In this document: positions 9,272 through 19,423 of the stretch, piece by piece | How the letters are laid out: each line of letters opens with the position of its first letter | How positions within the stretch are numbered: the first letter of the stretch is position 1 | Origin: Vreelandella sulfidaeris | GTDB taxonomy: Bacteria > Pseudomonadota > Gammaproteobacteria > Pseudomonadales > Halomonadaceae | Length of the DNA: 64,000 nucleotides | Assembly: GCA_007182875.1 (NCBI GenBank) | Contig: AP019514.1 | Location: forward strand, 2,108,001-2,172,000 | Direction of reading: 5' to 3' | Program-made: the position numbers and the translations under genes | Notes under the pieces: model-generated | The model's database searches: none | What the model was told of the DNA's origin: nothing | The model's input: only the letters and a program-made list of their open reading frames with translations

Positions 9272-10368
9272 AACAGCCCAACATGACGCATTTCGTTATC
9301 GCTCCCACGTCTGCATCAACCCCGCTAAAGAGAATGGTTGCATCTTGAGGTGGATGTCTCTGTGTACCGTAGATTTCAATCGATGAAGCGTGCACGACTT
9401 TCGGAGCGGATTTTGTTTGAAAGGCTTCCAGCGCCACGACTTCCGCGCTGCTTGCGCCACCGATACGCCATGACTGCTCCAGTACGCCAATGCGTCGCGC
9501 CCCGCTCGCATCCACCCGCATGCTACGTCGTAATTGCGGCGTGAGGCGAAAAAAGCCAGGAAGGCACTCTATTGCCGCCGTGTCGAAAACACGTGCTTTC
9601 GCTATCGCATTGCGGACCTCGTCAGAGAGTTCCAACGCAAGCAGCGCCTCCCAACTACCTTCAACGACGACAAGATCCGTTCCACCATAGACGACGGCGC
9701 CCTGATTATCGGTGGTGAGGTGCTGTGTACCATAGTAGGAAATCAGGGAGTCACTAACTTGCACTTGTCCGACACTATGGGTGGTTATATCAGCAAGGTG
9801 TTCTTCGAGCACAAGGCCGTGTCTCTCCACTTCGTCGGCATCCAGCTTATTCAGCATTTCAGTGAGTTCATCAGCAGACGTGATGAGGGCTTGGCCTCGC
9901 CCTGCAGTGGCCCTTACCGACTTCATGCGAACCGGACCAAACTCAAGTAGACGCAATCCCGCCACCTGCGCATCTTCCAATGAAAATGCCGAGTATCCGG
10001 TGAGGACAACATCATGCACACGTCGACAAAATTCCTCGGGCCAAGCTAACGGTGCACTCGACTCGGGGCTGACCAAAGGGTGCGTAATCGATTTTGTGGC
10101 CATGAAGGGCTCGGGCACGACACCACCGAACAGATCATATTCGTTCCGCATGCCTAATCGCTGGGCTTTTCCACCCCACAAATACGTCAACCGGTGCGAA
10201 ATAAAGTGGCTCGGGGTAATCCTTCGCCGGGTCGTACTCACCGGCGAAATCCAGCCCTTGAAGCTTGGCGAGTCGTCTAGCAATCTCGTGATGTGTGGCT
10301 CGCTCGTGCTCGGCTTCTTGATCGGGGCCAGGGTAAACCACCACGCTCCCTCGTCTTTGATTTGACAT
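9258..10368 (-). CDS. DUF3182 family protein, ATP-grasp-like (frameshifted)
   Basis: Starts MSNQRRGSVVVYPGPDQEAEHERATH, continues to DYPEPLYFAPVD, shifts frame near 10160, then reads YDLFGGVVPEPFMATKSITHPL and LLEFGPVRMKSVRATAGRGQALI. The later part has VLEEHLADITTHSVGQVQVSD, the type of loop seen in ATP-grasp carboxylate-amine ligases, and PGFFRLTPQLRRSMRVDASG. Proteins of this type carry the DUF3182 label and are sometimes called biotin-carboxylase-like. About 370 residues. Reaction unknown; ATP-dependent ligation is inferred from the fold only. Confidence 0.75.
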
Positions 10369-10388
10369 CGACTTCCTTGTCCTCTCAA

Positions 10389-10619
10389 TTAATTGCTTCG
10401 CCTAGCTAAAACACCATGCGCCTCTTCTCCATGAGGTGGCTTTTTACTCTGACGAATAACCCAAGACAGATCTATACCGTTAATACAATAAATAAGCTGC
10501 CTAGTATTTTCCAAGATAGCCAATACGAATACCTTTGCAAGGGAAATGAAACCTGACCAAATGCCTCCTTTCAATGGCACTCTCTGTATCCTGAAAGACT
10601 GCATAAAAGACATCGTCAT
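10389..10619 (-). CDS. Doubtful small ORF upstream of the DUF3182 gene
   Basis: A 76-codon frame with a hydrophobic middle (SGFISLAKVFVLAILENTRQLIY). No strong ribosome site, no recognised family, AT-rich context. It may be a chance frame in the leader of the DUF3182-hydrolase operon. Listed because nothing else explains the stretch. Confidence 0.2.
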   Translation of the reverse strand: MTMSFMQSFRIQRVPLKGGIWSGFISLAKVFVLAILENTRQLIYCINGIDLSWVIRQSKKPPHGEEAHGVLARRSN

Positions 10620-10766
10620 AACTTTAAAAAGTTAAATAAACGTAAATTCAGTAAATTCCTTGCTCCCCCCTTTTGGCATCTTCTACCTTCACTAAGACAG
10701 GTTGATTATTGAGACATTCGGACCTGCTCGATTTGTGAAAGGAAACTTCAGCAAAGGAGGCGAATC

Positions 10767-10973
10767 ATGACACGTGGCCTTGGTGGTCAATCCCCGCTAA
10801 TGTGACGCATCATCTTAGCGGTATAGACTTTCCGCTAGCCGCTCCGACCTTGAGAGACATGCCAAGGAAAACGGAGCAGAAGAAGATGTCCTTGATGTTA
10901 TCCGCGACATGCCCGACCAGGAGTATGGCAGCATGGCCGATGTGACCAAGGGGAGTCGGCGAGGGTGGAGTAA
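10767..10973 (+). CDS. DUF2795 family small protein (frameshifted)
   Basis: Start MTRGLGGQSP follows a strong AAAGGAGG site. Restoring one base near 10798 gives ANVTHHLSGIDFPA, then LERHAKENGAEEDVLDVI and MPDQEYGSMADVTKG, the full signature of DUF2795 proteins (~70 residues; the fold resembles a small helical DNA-interacting or stress protein of unknown function). A second shift in the GGGG run near 10953 decides the stop; a TAA at 10971 is the likely end. Monocistronic, followed by a large hairpin. Confidence 0.75.
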
Positions 10974-10981
10974 CGCTAGAC

Positions 10982-11015
10982 CGTCATCTAGGCTCAAAAC
11001 TGAGCCTAGATGACG
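10982..11015 (+). terminator. Perfect 15-bp inverted repeat, terminator-like hairpin
   Basis: Left arm CGTCATCTAGGCTCA, loop AAAC, right arm TGAGCCTAGATGACG, with no mismatch. It lies just after the DUF2795 stop. No T-run follows, so it may be a factor-dependent terminator, an RNA-stability hairpin, or a protein-binding palindrome instead. Confidence 0.6.
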
Positions 11016-11124
11016 ACTACTAGAAAAGTTAGGTTCTTCTTTCTCGGTCTTGCTCTATCCGGGATACCCAACGAAAAACTTTTCGAAGTCGTCTTGTTTT
11101 AAAGCGTTTGATGCTCGGTGAATG

Positions 11125-12850
11125 TCACGATCCAGTTTTGCCGCGCTCAAGAAGGGCATGCAGCGTAATAGGTGCATCGTAGTTGGGTACGTGCAGCGGT
11201 CCAGGTTCACCATTGATCGTGTATCCTTCCTCGCAGGTGACGGGCATGGAACGGTGATAGGATCCTTTCAATCCTTGTCGCCCATACAGATGAACCGTAA
11301 TAGGCAGTATGCCCACGAACTTCTCAGCATCGTCGCTAGTCCTGAGATGAAGCTCGGTGGTATGACGTGTGGGTTGAATGGCTGTCGTTACGCCGCTGCG
11401 ACTGGATGCTGTTACCGTATATCTGCCAGAGTCACGGCTAAGCTCATCGCCGCTGCCTTGGCCCCATAAATAGCCACCATCCATAAACGAAATGGGCAGG
11501 TATTGCTTCTCTGTATTACCTGGCGTCCAGTCAGAGCCTTTAGGGCTTAGGCTGCGCCATCCGCGGGTATCCAGTCCAGCGGACGATCCAAATATGGTCC
11601 CATTCGAGAAAGACCGTGTTTGGTTTGCATGGATAAGATCAGCAAACTCAGACGCTTCAAAATAAACGGAGCCAATAAAGCTGCCACCGAAGGAATTCTC
11701 GGGATTTGAGCCTAGCACCATGTCAATGCCACAGAATTGGCCTGTGTAGCCTTCAACATTAGCGGAAGATTGGCCCGTCAACCATAGGCCAATACCGCTT
11801 CGCATCGCTGATACATGCCCCAACTTAGCCTTCGCTGTATGCCCACCGGAGTAGCAACAAACCGCCCCACCGAATACTAGGTGATTATCCCCTACCGCTT
11901 TTCAGCATCCGGTACTCTTGGGTAAACGCGAATCGCGTTTGTTTCTCGATCCACTTCCCTAATTTTATACACCTCGCCGATAGCAGAAACCCAAAATGCA
12001 AAGCGTATCAGGTGGGCATCACTTGGTATAACCGACTCCGGCGACAACATGATGTCGGTATATTGATGGATCGTGTTTTGTCGTTGTCAGAAAAACTCAT
12101 CGACCTGACTAAATGAGATCGACTCGTCTTACCTGTAGCCCCCATGTCGGTAGCGAACACATCCCCTACCGTACACATGTTGTTGTTACCTGCACCAAAG
12201 TAAACACCCAGCCAGAACCACGGCTTACATGAAAGTTGCAGAGCTTGGCACCACGACTATCCTCAATGCGCACACCATTCACGCCGACGCGTTTACTTAG
12301 CCATTGATCGTGAGAAACTTTAATATTTAGCTTTCCTACCCAAATACTGCCGCGACACGTTTTAATTGAGTACATCATCCATCGGTGCGAGCCCCTGGAT
12401 AGACATATCAAAACCATATACGTAGCCCATGTTCGCTGCGATTAACGGGAGAGATGTGCCAAAGGAACCGCTTCCGTGTATCTGATAGTCTCGCGCCGAT
12501 GGAGCGGCACAGAAATCAAAGAACCGTTGCAGCGCTTCACCGCTATCGTTATCCAATCCGCTCTCTAAAGCACCAAAATGGTGGGGTGTTACCGTTTGGC
12601 CAGGCTGTAATAGCCATTCACCGATGCGTAGCCCCGCTCCTTCCGGCTGATAAATGAACGTGCCACCGCCTTTAGTTGATCCTTCTCGATAACCCAGCAG
12701 CATGGCCATCTTTGGGCCGTTAAGCTGCTCTAGCTGTGCAGCGCTGTCGACAACAGCAATGCCTGAGCTGTTGCCCTGTTTAGCAGGCGTTCGCTGTGTT
12801 AGCTCGGTGGTCGCTTGGAGTGTTGCGGGAATATCAACTAAGTTCTGCAT
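11125..12850 (-). CDS. Right-handed beta-helix, phage tailspike-like protein (frameshifted)
   Basis: The N-terminus (MQNLVDIPATLQATTELTQR) leads into LLGYREGSTKGGGTFIYQPE and VTPHHFGALESGLDNDSGEALQRFF, the typical entry of pectate-lyase-like tailspike beta-helices. The middle reads GVNGVRIEDSRGAKLCNFHVS (helix rungs), then IRFAFWVSAIGEVYKIREVD. The C-terminal part includes FIGSVYFEASEFADLIHA. At least four shifts break it, but all segments follow in order over ~575 residues. Such proteins bind or cleave surface polysaccharide in phages or as secreted enzymes; no catalytic pair can be fixed here. It sits next to an integrase stub, so a phage or genomic-island origin is likely. Confidence 0.6.
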
Positions 12851-12931
12851 TTGTGTCCTTTCAAGCTTCTTTGTATGACTCGATACATACTAGCGTTAGC
12901 TGGGCAATTCTTCTAAAGCTTTGAAGGTTCT

Positions 12932-13066
12932 TATCCTAGGGACGTAGCAGAAATGGCACTTGCTCAAACTATTGAAAACCTAGTCGAAGCCGCCTATCGG
13001 TGTGGCGATCTTTTCGAAGAAAGGCGGGATGTGATGCAGGACTGGGCAAGTTATGTAAAACGATAA
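12932..13066 (+). pseudogene. C-terminal stub of a P4-type tyrosine integrase
   Basis: The frame reads YPRDVAEMALAQTIENLVEA, then AYRCGDLFEERRDVMQDW and ASYVKR, ending in TAA. This matches the extreme C-terminus of P4/phage-type integrases found in tRNA-linked islands, where AYRRxDLFExRRxxMxxW is highly conserved. The catalytic domain is absent: sequence just upstream (12851-12930) is unrelated. It is therefore a remnant left by deletion or rearrangement of an island. Confidence 0.75.
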
Positions 13067-13190
13067 ATAATCCACTGAAATTATCATTATCAAATGATTT
13101 ATTTAACAGCACATAAATAGCATTTAACCGTCATTGCACAATAACATTTTGTATAAGATTCAATAAAGCGAACACTTACTTAATAAAAAA
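13067..13190. other. AT-rich spacer after integrase stub
   Basis: Very AT-rich sequence (ATTATCATTATCAAATG, TAATAAAAAATC) with no frame. It is the kind of composition often left at island ends. Confidence 0.5.
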
Positions 13191-13775
13191 TCAAACTAAG
13201 CCGCGCAAAATATGTGACACCTGAAGCGTTGCCTGCTGCTGGCTAGCGCCACTTTTAGCAACATCCGCAGCCCAGAGATTGAAAGCGTTAAGAAATGTGC
13301 TGAGCTTTGAGGGTCACGCTGGGCAGGAATAGAACCTTCCTCCTGTGCTTTTCAATGACCGTCACAAAAAATGCGGTAATCGCTTGTACGCTCTGCTTGC
13401 TGGCCTCGGCTTCTGGCGAGCTTTGACTTCCAACTCGGTCGCGGAGTTAAAAATCAAGCAGCCCAAGGCGGCTTGCTCGCTTTCCGCCTGCTCGGCAGTG
13501 CGCATCAGAAGGCGTTCTATAAAACACCAAGCACTCTTTTCTTGTGCCAGTGAGGAAGTAAGTTGAGCCAGCAACTGTTCACGATAACGTGCAAGCGCCT
13601 TCGTGAATAGCGTCTCTTTATTACCATAGAGATGATAAAGGCTACTGCGCGAAATACTCATGGCCTCTAACAGATCACGTAGCGATGTATGGTGATATCC
13701 CGAACGCCAAAACGAATGCATGGCAGCACTTAATGCCGCCTCTGGTTGATGCTGCATCGGTCTTCCAACGCTCAT
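13191..13775 (-). CDS. TetR family transcriptional regulator (frameshifted)
   Basis: The N-terminal helix-turn-helix is intact: AMHSFWRSGYHHTSLRDLLE, then MSISRSSLYHLYGNKETLF. The ligand-binding half breaks at about 13440. Restoring the frame gives ELGSQSSPEAEASKQSVQAI, later PAQRDPQSSAHFLTLSISGL and SGASQQQATLQVSHILRGLV, ending at 13191. That is ~190 residues, the usual TetR length. It is transcribed leftward with the sulfurtransferase upstream on the same strand. It probably represses its own and a neighbouring gene; ligand unknown. Confidence 0.85.
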
Positions 13776-13905
13776 GTATTCACCCCACTACCTATCTAAC
13801 TGATTAGCTGCCTAATGTATCATATTGACTGTACCGCTTGCTGTATGCGCTTTTCCTTCACCCAAAAATACCTGCATTGATCCACCGGGCATTGGAGAGG
13901 AACGC

Positions 13906-14564
13906 TTAATTAAGCAGCTCACGCACCTGCTTAATGCCTTCACGGGCAAGCTGTACCGGGCGGGAATCGCTGATGGTCCAGGCCGCCATTGGACCATCGT
14001 ACATGGCGATATTCTCAAATCCGGCCACCTCGCTAAGTACAAACCAGTCGGTCGCTGCCCAATGCCCGGTATTGCAAAAGCGATGGTGCGCTCACGTCTG
14101 TCTAGGTCGGCTTGGTTAATGCGTGACTGCAGACCATCGACATCCAGGTAGTACGCACCGTTTTGAACATTTAAGTGGCTTTGGTGCGGTAGACTTCGCG
14201 CCCCTGGAATCGTTCCTGCCACTCGCGCGGCGGGTGATTTATTCTCACCAGAAAAATAGTCAGACGGACGCACGTCGACCAACTGCGCTTGTTCTTCTCG
14301 TGCTGCGTCTACCTCTTCCGTGCTTGCCACTAGCTGGTCACGTAAAGAAGCTTCGAAATTCGTCGCATCAAAGGCATCAGGGTCGCCCGTGGCAACGTCA
14401 TAGCCCTGTTGCTGCCAGCCTGCATCATCGGTGTAACGGGTATAGCGGCTGCCAGGAATGCGTGCTTCTCGGAAGCTGTCTTCATTCACGCCGTTATCGA
14501 TGGATGAACGAACGTCCAAAATGAATAATCTTCGTGACACTGTAAGTATTTTGAAAGCAGTCAC
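13906..14564 (-). CDS. Two-domain rhodanese sulfurtransferase (frameshifted, start uncertain)
   Basis: Thiosulfate or mercaptopyruvate sulfurtransferase. The first rhodanese domain is represented by LDVRSSIDNGVNEDSFREAR and IPGSRYTRYTD; it seems short at the N-terminus, so the true start may lie upstream with another shift. The second domain has QLVDVRPSDYFSGENKSPA and VAGTIPGARSLP. Restoring one T in the GCTTTTGCAAT run near 14080 gives the active-site loop FCNTGHWAATDWFVL with the sulfur-carrying Cys, then MYDGPMAAW and the end REGIKQVRELLN. No clear signal peptide is seen in the retained part. Roughly 220+ residues. Confidence 0.75.
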
Positions 14565-14599
14565 ACTGAACGTGAGAACAATAAAGCAGGAGCTCTTTC

Positions 14600-15001
14600 A
14601 TGCCCCCTTCCACACCACACTCGTCTGAGCCAGCGCCAACCTTCTGGTTAAGCGGTCAGCGCCATGCCGAGCAGGATCTTTTTCCGCCAGACGCTGCAAT
14701 CTAAGGGGGTAGAAAGAGGGAAATGAACGGGACTGGCAGGCGGCCTGGGTCGCCGGTATGCCGCCAGAGCAACGTTCAAGTCGACCTCCCCAGCCGGATG
14801 ATGAACCATATTCCCGGCAACGCCGCGCTCACGGTCACAAGCCGCCTCATGCGGTCTTGCTTTTCAAGCCAAGCAGACGAGCCCACCGAAGGAATCACCT
14901 CGTTGCATGAAACACCCATGATGCTGGCGGAAGGCGGCGCTGAAGGTGAGGATGAAGAAGAGATGGAAGGCGAAGGAGAAGGCGGTGCCGAAGCCGGTTA
15001 A
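14600..15001 (+). CDS. Uncertain small protein with acidic tail (probably frameshifted)
   Basis: An ATG with AGGAG upstream opens MPPSTPHSSEPAPTFWLSGQ and RHAEQDLFPPDAAI, which stops at 14702. Another frame then runs to 15001 and ends in a run of Glu, Gly and Asp (AEGEDEEEMEGEGEGGAEAG). If joined by shifts this would be a ~130-residue proline-rich protein with a strongly acidic C-terminus. No family recognised. It may also be two unrelated frames. Confidence 0.3.
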
Positions 15002-15149
15002 CGGTTTGCAGCACGCTTAATCCGTTGTGATGTGGTCTCCCCGATTTTAGTCAGCATAAAATAATTTAACGTTGGCGTTTCAATGTGGCCAGACGTTCTA
15101 CTGTTAAATACATAACACCTGTTGAATGGCTATATTGGGAGACGATGAG

Positions 15150-16592
15150 ATGGCTACAAGAAAAGTAGATGTTGCCATTATAGGGGCCGGTACAGCGGGT
15201 CTCACCGCCTATAACGCCGCGCGCAAGCATACCGACAATCTGTTGCTGATCGAAGGCAGCCACTATGGGACGACGTGCGCCCGGGTAGGTTGCATGCCCA
15301 GCAAGTTGCTGATCGCAGCGGCGGAGAGTGCCCATGATGCAGCTAACACAGGACTGTTTGGGATTCAGGTCGGGAAGATCGTGGTCAATGGCGAGAAAGT
15401 CCTTGAGCGCGTGCGCAAGGAAAGGAATAAATTTGTCGAATCGGTACTGGCAACAGTTGACGCTATCCCCTCCGCCCACAAACTGGTAGGTCGTGTCCGC
15501 TTCATCTCACCGGGCAGGCTGGCGGTCGGTGAAGGTATTGAAATCAAGGCGGGTCGAATCGTGATTGCCACCGGGTCGAGTCCTACTATTCCCGATATGT
15601 TTCAGGGGTTGGGGCAAACGGCTGCTGGTGAATGACAGCCTGTTCGAATTGCCTAATCTGCCCGCATCGGTGGCAGTGTTTGGAACCGGCATAGTCGGCT
15701 TGGAATTGGGACAGGCACTGAGTCGCCTAGGTGTTCGCGTGCGCATGTTTGGCCGAAGTGGGTCTCTTGGCGGCTTAGCTGACCAGGAAATACGCGATTA
15801 TGCCGAACAATGTTTTAACGAGGAGTTCTATCTCGACACTCGCTCAGAGGTGACCGATGTTTCCTCAGTTGAGGATGGAGTTTCCATTAGCTTTGTTGAT
15901 CGCGACAAGGGCGCGCTGACGGAGCTTATTTGACTATGTCCTGGTGGCGACCGGTCGTTCGCCTAATCTTAACGCGCTGGCGCTGCACAACAGCGGGCTA
16001 GCTCTTGATGACAATGGGGTGCCACTGAACGAGTCATCGACCCTACAGTGTGGAAACAGCCCGGTTTTCTTGGTAGGTGATGCTAATCAACAGGCACCCG
16101 TTCTTCACGAAGCGGCTCATGAAGGCCGAATCGCCGGGGACAATGCGGGCCGTTACCCTGACGTGATCCCCGCTGAAAGGAAGGTGCCCTTTTCCGTAGT
16201 CTTCTGCAACCCACAGATAACCAGCGTGGGCCTCTCCATTGGCCGCATGTCGGCAGCCGAACGCGAGAACTATGTTGTGGGCAAAGCTCGTTTGAAGATC
16301 AGGGGCGAAGCAAGGTGTTAGGAAAAAACCGAGGAATATTAAAAGTCTATGCAGAGCGCAATAGCGGTTTGTTCGTGGGCGCCGAGATGTTTGGCCCCGC
16401 CGCTGAACATATTGGCCACCTCTTGGCCTGGGCCGCTCAGCAACGCCTTACAGTCTCCACTATGCTGGCGATGCCGTTCTACCACCGGTGATAGAGGAAG
16501 GGGTGCGTACTGCGCTAAGAGACTTGTACGGAAAAATGATAAAGGCCGACACCGACGTCGATCCCTGCTTGGAATGCGGGCCTGGTACTTAA
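15150..16592 (+). CDS. Dihydrolipoamide dehydrogenase-like flavoprotein (frameshifted)
   Basis: A pyridine nucleotide-disulfide oxidoreductase. FAD motif [18 protein letters not shown]; redox disulfide [12 protein letters not shown] (C-x4-C, class I); second nucleotide motif [23 protein letters not shown]-end motif [20 protein letters not shown]; dimerisation domain with [20 protein letters not shown] and the C-terminal [20 protein letters not shown]. Start [11 protein letters not shown] chosen for the GGGAGA upstream. At least five single-base shifts (near 15620, 15930, 16320, 16445, 16485) interrupt ~480 residues. The usual C-terminal His-x4-Glu appears as H-P-V-I-E-E. It is not next to E1/E2 subunits, so its dithiol substrate is unknown. 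Confidence 0.85.
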
Positions 16593-16724
16593 TCTTTCGA
16601 CGAGTAGCAACGTATCGACTATAGCTACTGTACGTGAACCGGAATCTTCCACGTATTGAGGTGTCCACTCAATGTCCCTTTACAAACAATCTGTTAGGGG
16701 CCACACGTTAAAAGGAGTTACACG

Positions 16725-17240
16725 ATGTCAGCACACGCTAAAATCGACGCAACCTTTCCGGCTATTGCTTTAAAGACCGTTACTGGTGAGACGGTGACGC
16801 TAGGACAGCCACCGCAAGGCCAATGGCAGATGCTGGTTATGTACCGGGGTCTTCACTGCCCCATCTGCAAAAATACCTTGGCCAGATCAATGATATGAAA
16901 GCCGACTTCGACAATATGAATGTGCAGATCGTTGCGGTCTCTACCGACCCTGAGGAAAAAGCCAAAAAATTTGCCGATGAAGTAGGCTTAAATTTCGACG
17001 TCGCGTACGGCCTTGGTATTGATCAGGCGCGTGACTTAGGTCTATATATCTCTACCCCTTGGATAGTACAGAGACCGATCAACCTTTTGCCGAACCGGGG
17101 CTGTTTTCATTCGCCCGGATGGTGGACTACATTTTGCGGAAATCTCTAGCGCGCCTTTCTGCCGTCCCAATTTGGAAATGATCAAGATGGGTATTGCGAC
17201 TATCCAGGACAAGAATTACCCGCCTCGCGGCATCGGCTAG
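16725..17240 (+). CDS. Peroxiredoxin/redoxin (AhpC-TSA fold, frameshifted)
   Basis: Starts MSAHAKIDATFPAIALKTVT after AAAAGGAG. The active-site loop reads MYRGLHCPICKKYLGQINDM once one A is restored in the AAAAA run near 16870; the first Cys is the expected peroxidatic residue and a C-x-x-C is formed. Then VQIVAVSTDPEEKAKKFADE. After a shift near 17065 it reads FIRPDGGLHFAEISSAPFCR and ends PPRGIG. About 171 residues. It reduces peroxides with thiol donors. It lies downstream of the flavoprotein gene on the same strand, which fits a small redox-defence group. Confidence 0.8.
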
Positions 17241-17466
17241 AACTTTTAATTAGGCGTCACCGTGGCGATGCAAACCATCCAGGCCGATTTCGAAAATAAT
17301 AAATTATCAAAAAATTTGGGTTAACCTATTCCCAGGCAGATTTAAATCAAGCTCCGGGCGAGTGGCCGGAGCTTAAATATCTCACGTTAGACTGGCTGTT
17401 TGCCGCCCTTGGGATTGTTTGGTGTGCCGCGCCGAGTGACAATAAACCGTTGCTGCGTGCCGATGT

Positions 17467-18161
17467 TCACTGGAGCCGTTGAACCCCAAGATCCACTGCA
17501 TCGACCAAGCTGGTAACCTGCCCATCAGGGTTACCCATTAAGGGATGATAGAACGACTCATGACGTTGAATCCAAATGCCATGAAACCCGGCCTGGATCG
17601 CGCCGTGGACATCCCAGGCATGGGCAGCTACCAGCAGAGCATTCGCTGGGGCGCATGAGTATTTCAATGCTGCCAGGCGGTAAAGTTCTGTTTGCGGCTT
17701 CCAGATGCTGAAATCCTCCACCGATACAATATCGTCAACCAGATGTTCTATGCCGTTGTCGCGTACTAACTTCTCTGTATTGGCGCGGGAGCCATTAGTG
17801 AGCAGGACGGCCTGGCACTCTGAGTTTTTCGCCCTTTCAAGCGCGGGTTTGACATCTTGATGGGCGGGGAGCTGGGAGAAAATTCCCAAAATTTCCTTCA
17901 ACGTGGTTTCATCGGCTTCGCGACCAAGGCTGTGCAGCAGTACCGTTAGTGTCCCTTTGGCGATGTCTGGAAAGGGCTGGAAGACGCCGCTGGCCGAGAG
18001 AGCGAAAGCATCTCTCAGCAGCTGTGCGAAAAAAAGTCGATCCGTACCGGCGGGCAGGTTTAACTCAGTCAGTTTATCTCCAAGCGGTGCCAGAGAAAAA
18101 CAGTTTCAATGACATCAAAGAAAATAATGCGCGGTTCTGCTTTTAGCGTTTGTAGGGACAT
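17467..18161 (-). CDS. Type II haloacid dehalogenase-like hydrolase (frameshifted)
   Basis: HAD superfamily. The nucleophile motif is RIIFFDVIETVF (Asp in D-x-I-E-T), near residue 15. After shifts near 18090-18110 the cap region reads FFAQLLRDAFALSASGVFQP. Motif II is VLLTNGSRANTEKL; the Lys loop is SVEDFSIWKPQTELYRLAA; and LLVAAHAWDVHGAIQAGFHG is the C-terminal metal/acid loop typical of L-2-haloacid dehalogenases. About 230 residues, cytoplasmic. It hydrolyses 2-haloalkanoates or a related phosphate-free substrate; exact substrate not determinable. Confidence 0.85.
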
Positions 18162-18402
18162 TTCGGTACACCTATATCCATCATGAGAATGAAGGCCATG
18201 TTTTACGCCAGCTTGTCAGTAACACTAGAGCATTCAATATAACTGCGCTAATCACTCCTATAGAAGAAAGTGTCTTTGCAATCTCTAAGCGGGACTAAGA
18301 GGCAAAAGACTTCAGGAGATCGAAATTAACTACGCTGCGCTGACCGGCCTAGCTTTCGGCTTCAAGCCCTTCGATTTGCGACTGCAGCGCCCGCATCTTT
18401 AC

Positions 18403-18585
18403 TTAACGTCGATCGTGGTTTAGTCCACTTGTAGCCGATTGATCGTTTGCAAATACGTTTTGCTCATTGGCCGAAACGCCCAGCGCGACACCGCCTGCCA
18501 AAAGCGCCAATACGGGTGCGGTGTAACGAACCTGGCGACGAAGCCTATTCAGCAAATCACAGCGTTTTTGTTTAGTTAGCGACAT
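18403..18585 (-). CDS. Small membrane/exported hypothetical protein
   Basis: A 60-residue frame starting MSLTKQKRCDLLNRLRRQVR with GAGGTGA upstream. The basic N-terminus is followed by one hydrophobic segment (APVLALLAGGVALGVSA) and a short polar tail. It may be a signal-anchor or secreted peptide. No family recognised. It stands alone between the dehalogenase promoter and the CMD gene. Confidence 0.4.
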   Translation of the reverse strand: MSLTKQKRCDLLNRLRRQVRYTAPVLALLAGGVALGVSANEQNVFANDQSATSGLNHDRR

Positions 18586-18778
18586 GAGGTTCACCTCAGT
18601 ATCTAAAGGTTTTTATTTGTTGTTTCGCTATATGAGAGAACGTCCTCACGTTCTCCTTACGCTTCTTTTGCTTTTTTTGTCATCACCATTGCCATTTATG
18701 AACCGATTGTTCCATAATCATTTAGGTCAGTTAAATACGTAACTTAGACAATCACTTATTACTCAGAAGGAGTTGGAT

Positions 18779-19334
18779 GTGGCTGATTTTCCACTACATA
18801 CCGCTGAAAGTGCACCTAAAGAGGCTCAAGCGAACCTTCAAGCTGCAGAAAGAAGATGGGCTTTTGCCTAATATCTTCGCCAAAATGGCGGAAGCACCGA
18901 TGCTACTCGAAGCCTATCTAGCGCTTGATGGTATTTATGCCAAAACCAGCCTCAGCCCTGTTGAACAGCAAGCCGCTTTGCTCGCTATTAGCGCTGATAA
19001 CCACTGCGAATTTTGTGTTGCAGCGCATACCGGAGGAATTAAGAAAGCCGGTGCCGATGACGAGATCATCAAAGATTTACGCGCTCGGAATACACCTAAC
19101 GATGCCAAACTGGCTGCTGTAACGCGCTTTGCCCGCCATTTAAACGCACAGCGGGGCTGGGCTGAGCAAACCGAGCTGGATGCATTTATTGAGGCAGGCT
19201 TTACTCAACAACATGTGCTTGAGCTGGTGATTGGCTGTGCTCTGAAAACACTTTCCAACTACACCAACCATGTTGCTGGTACACCGCTTAATGAAGAACT
19301 TAAGCCATTAGCTTGGGAAGCTCCGGCGTCATAA
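18779..19334 (+). CDS. Carboxymuconolactone decarboxylase/AhpD-type peroxidase (frameshifted)
   Basis: CMD-domain protein with the redox C-x-x-C motif DNHCEFCVAAHTGGIKKAGA, as in AhpD-like alkylhydroperoxidases. I take the GTG start because AAGGAG lies six bases upstream and its frame gives the family-like N-terminus (V)ADFPLHTAESAPKEAQANLQ. Two compensating homopolymer losses near 18845-18860 then bring it into the main frame at LPNIFAKMAEAPMLLEAYLA. About 185 residues, all-helical. The gene for an ECF-type sigma factor follows within 90 bases on the same strand, an arrangement often seen for oxidative-stress sigma factors. Confidence 0.85.
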
Positions 19335-19423
19335 GGCACGTGTGTATATGTGGTCGCCTGGCGGCCACAGACTGATAGCTGCTTGCCGACATCGCCCCAC
19401 CTTTACCCAAGGACTTTGCTGTG

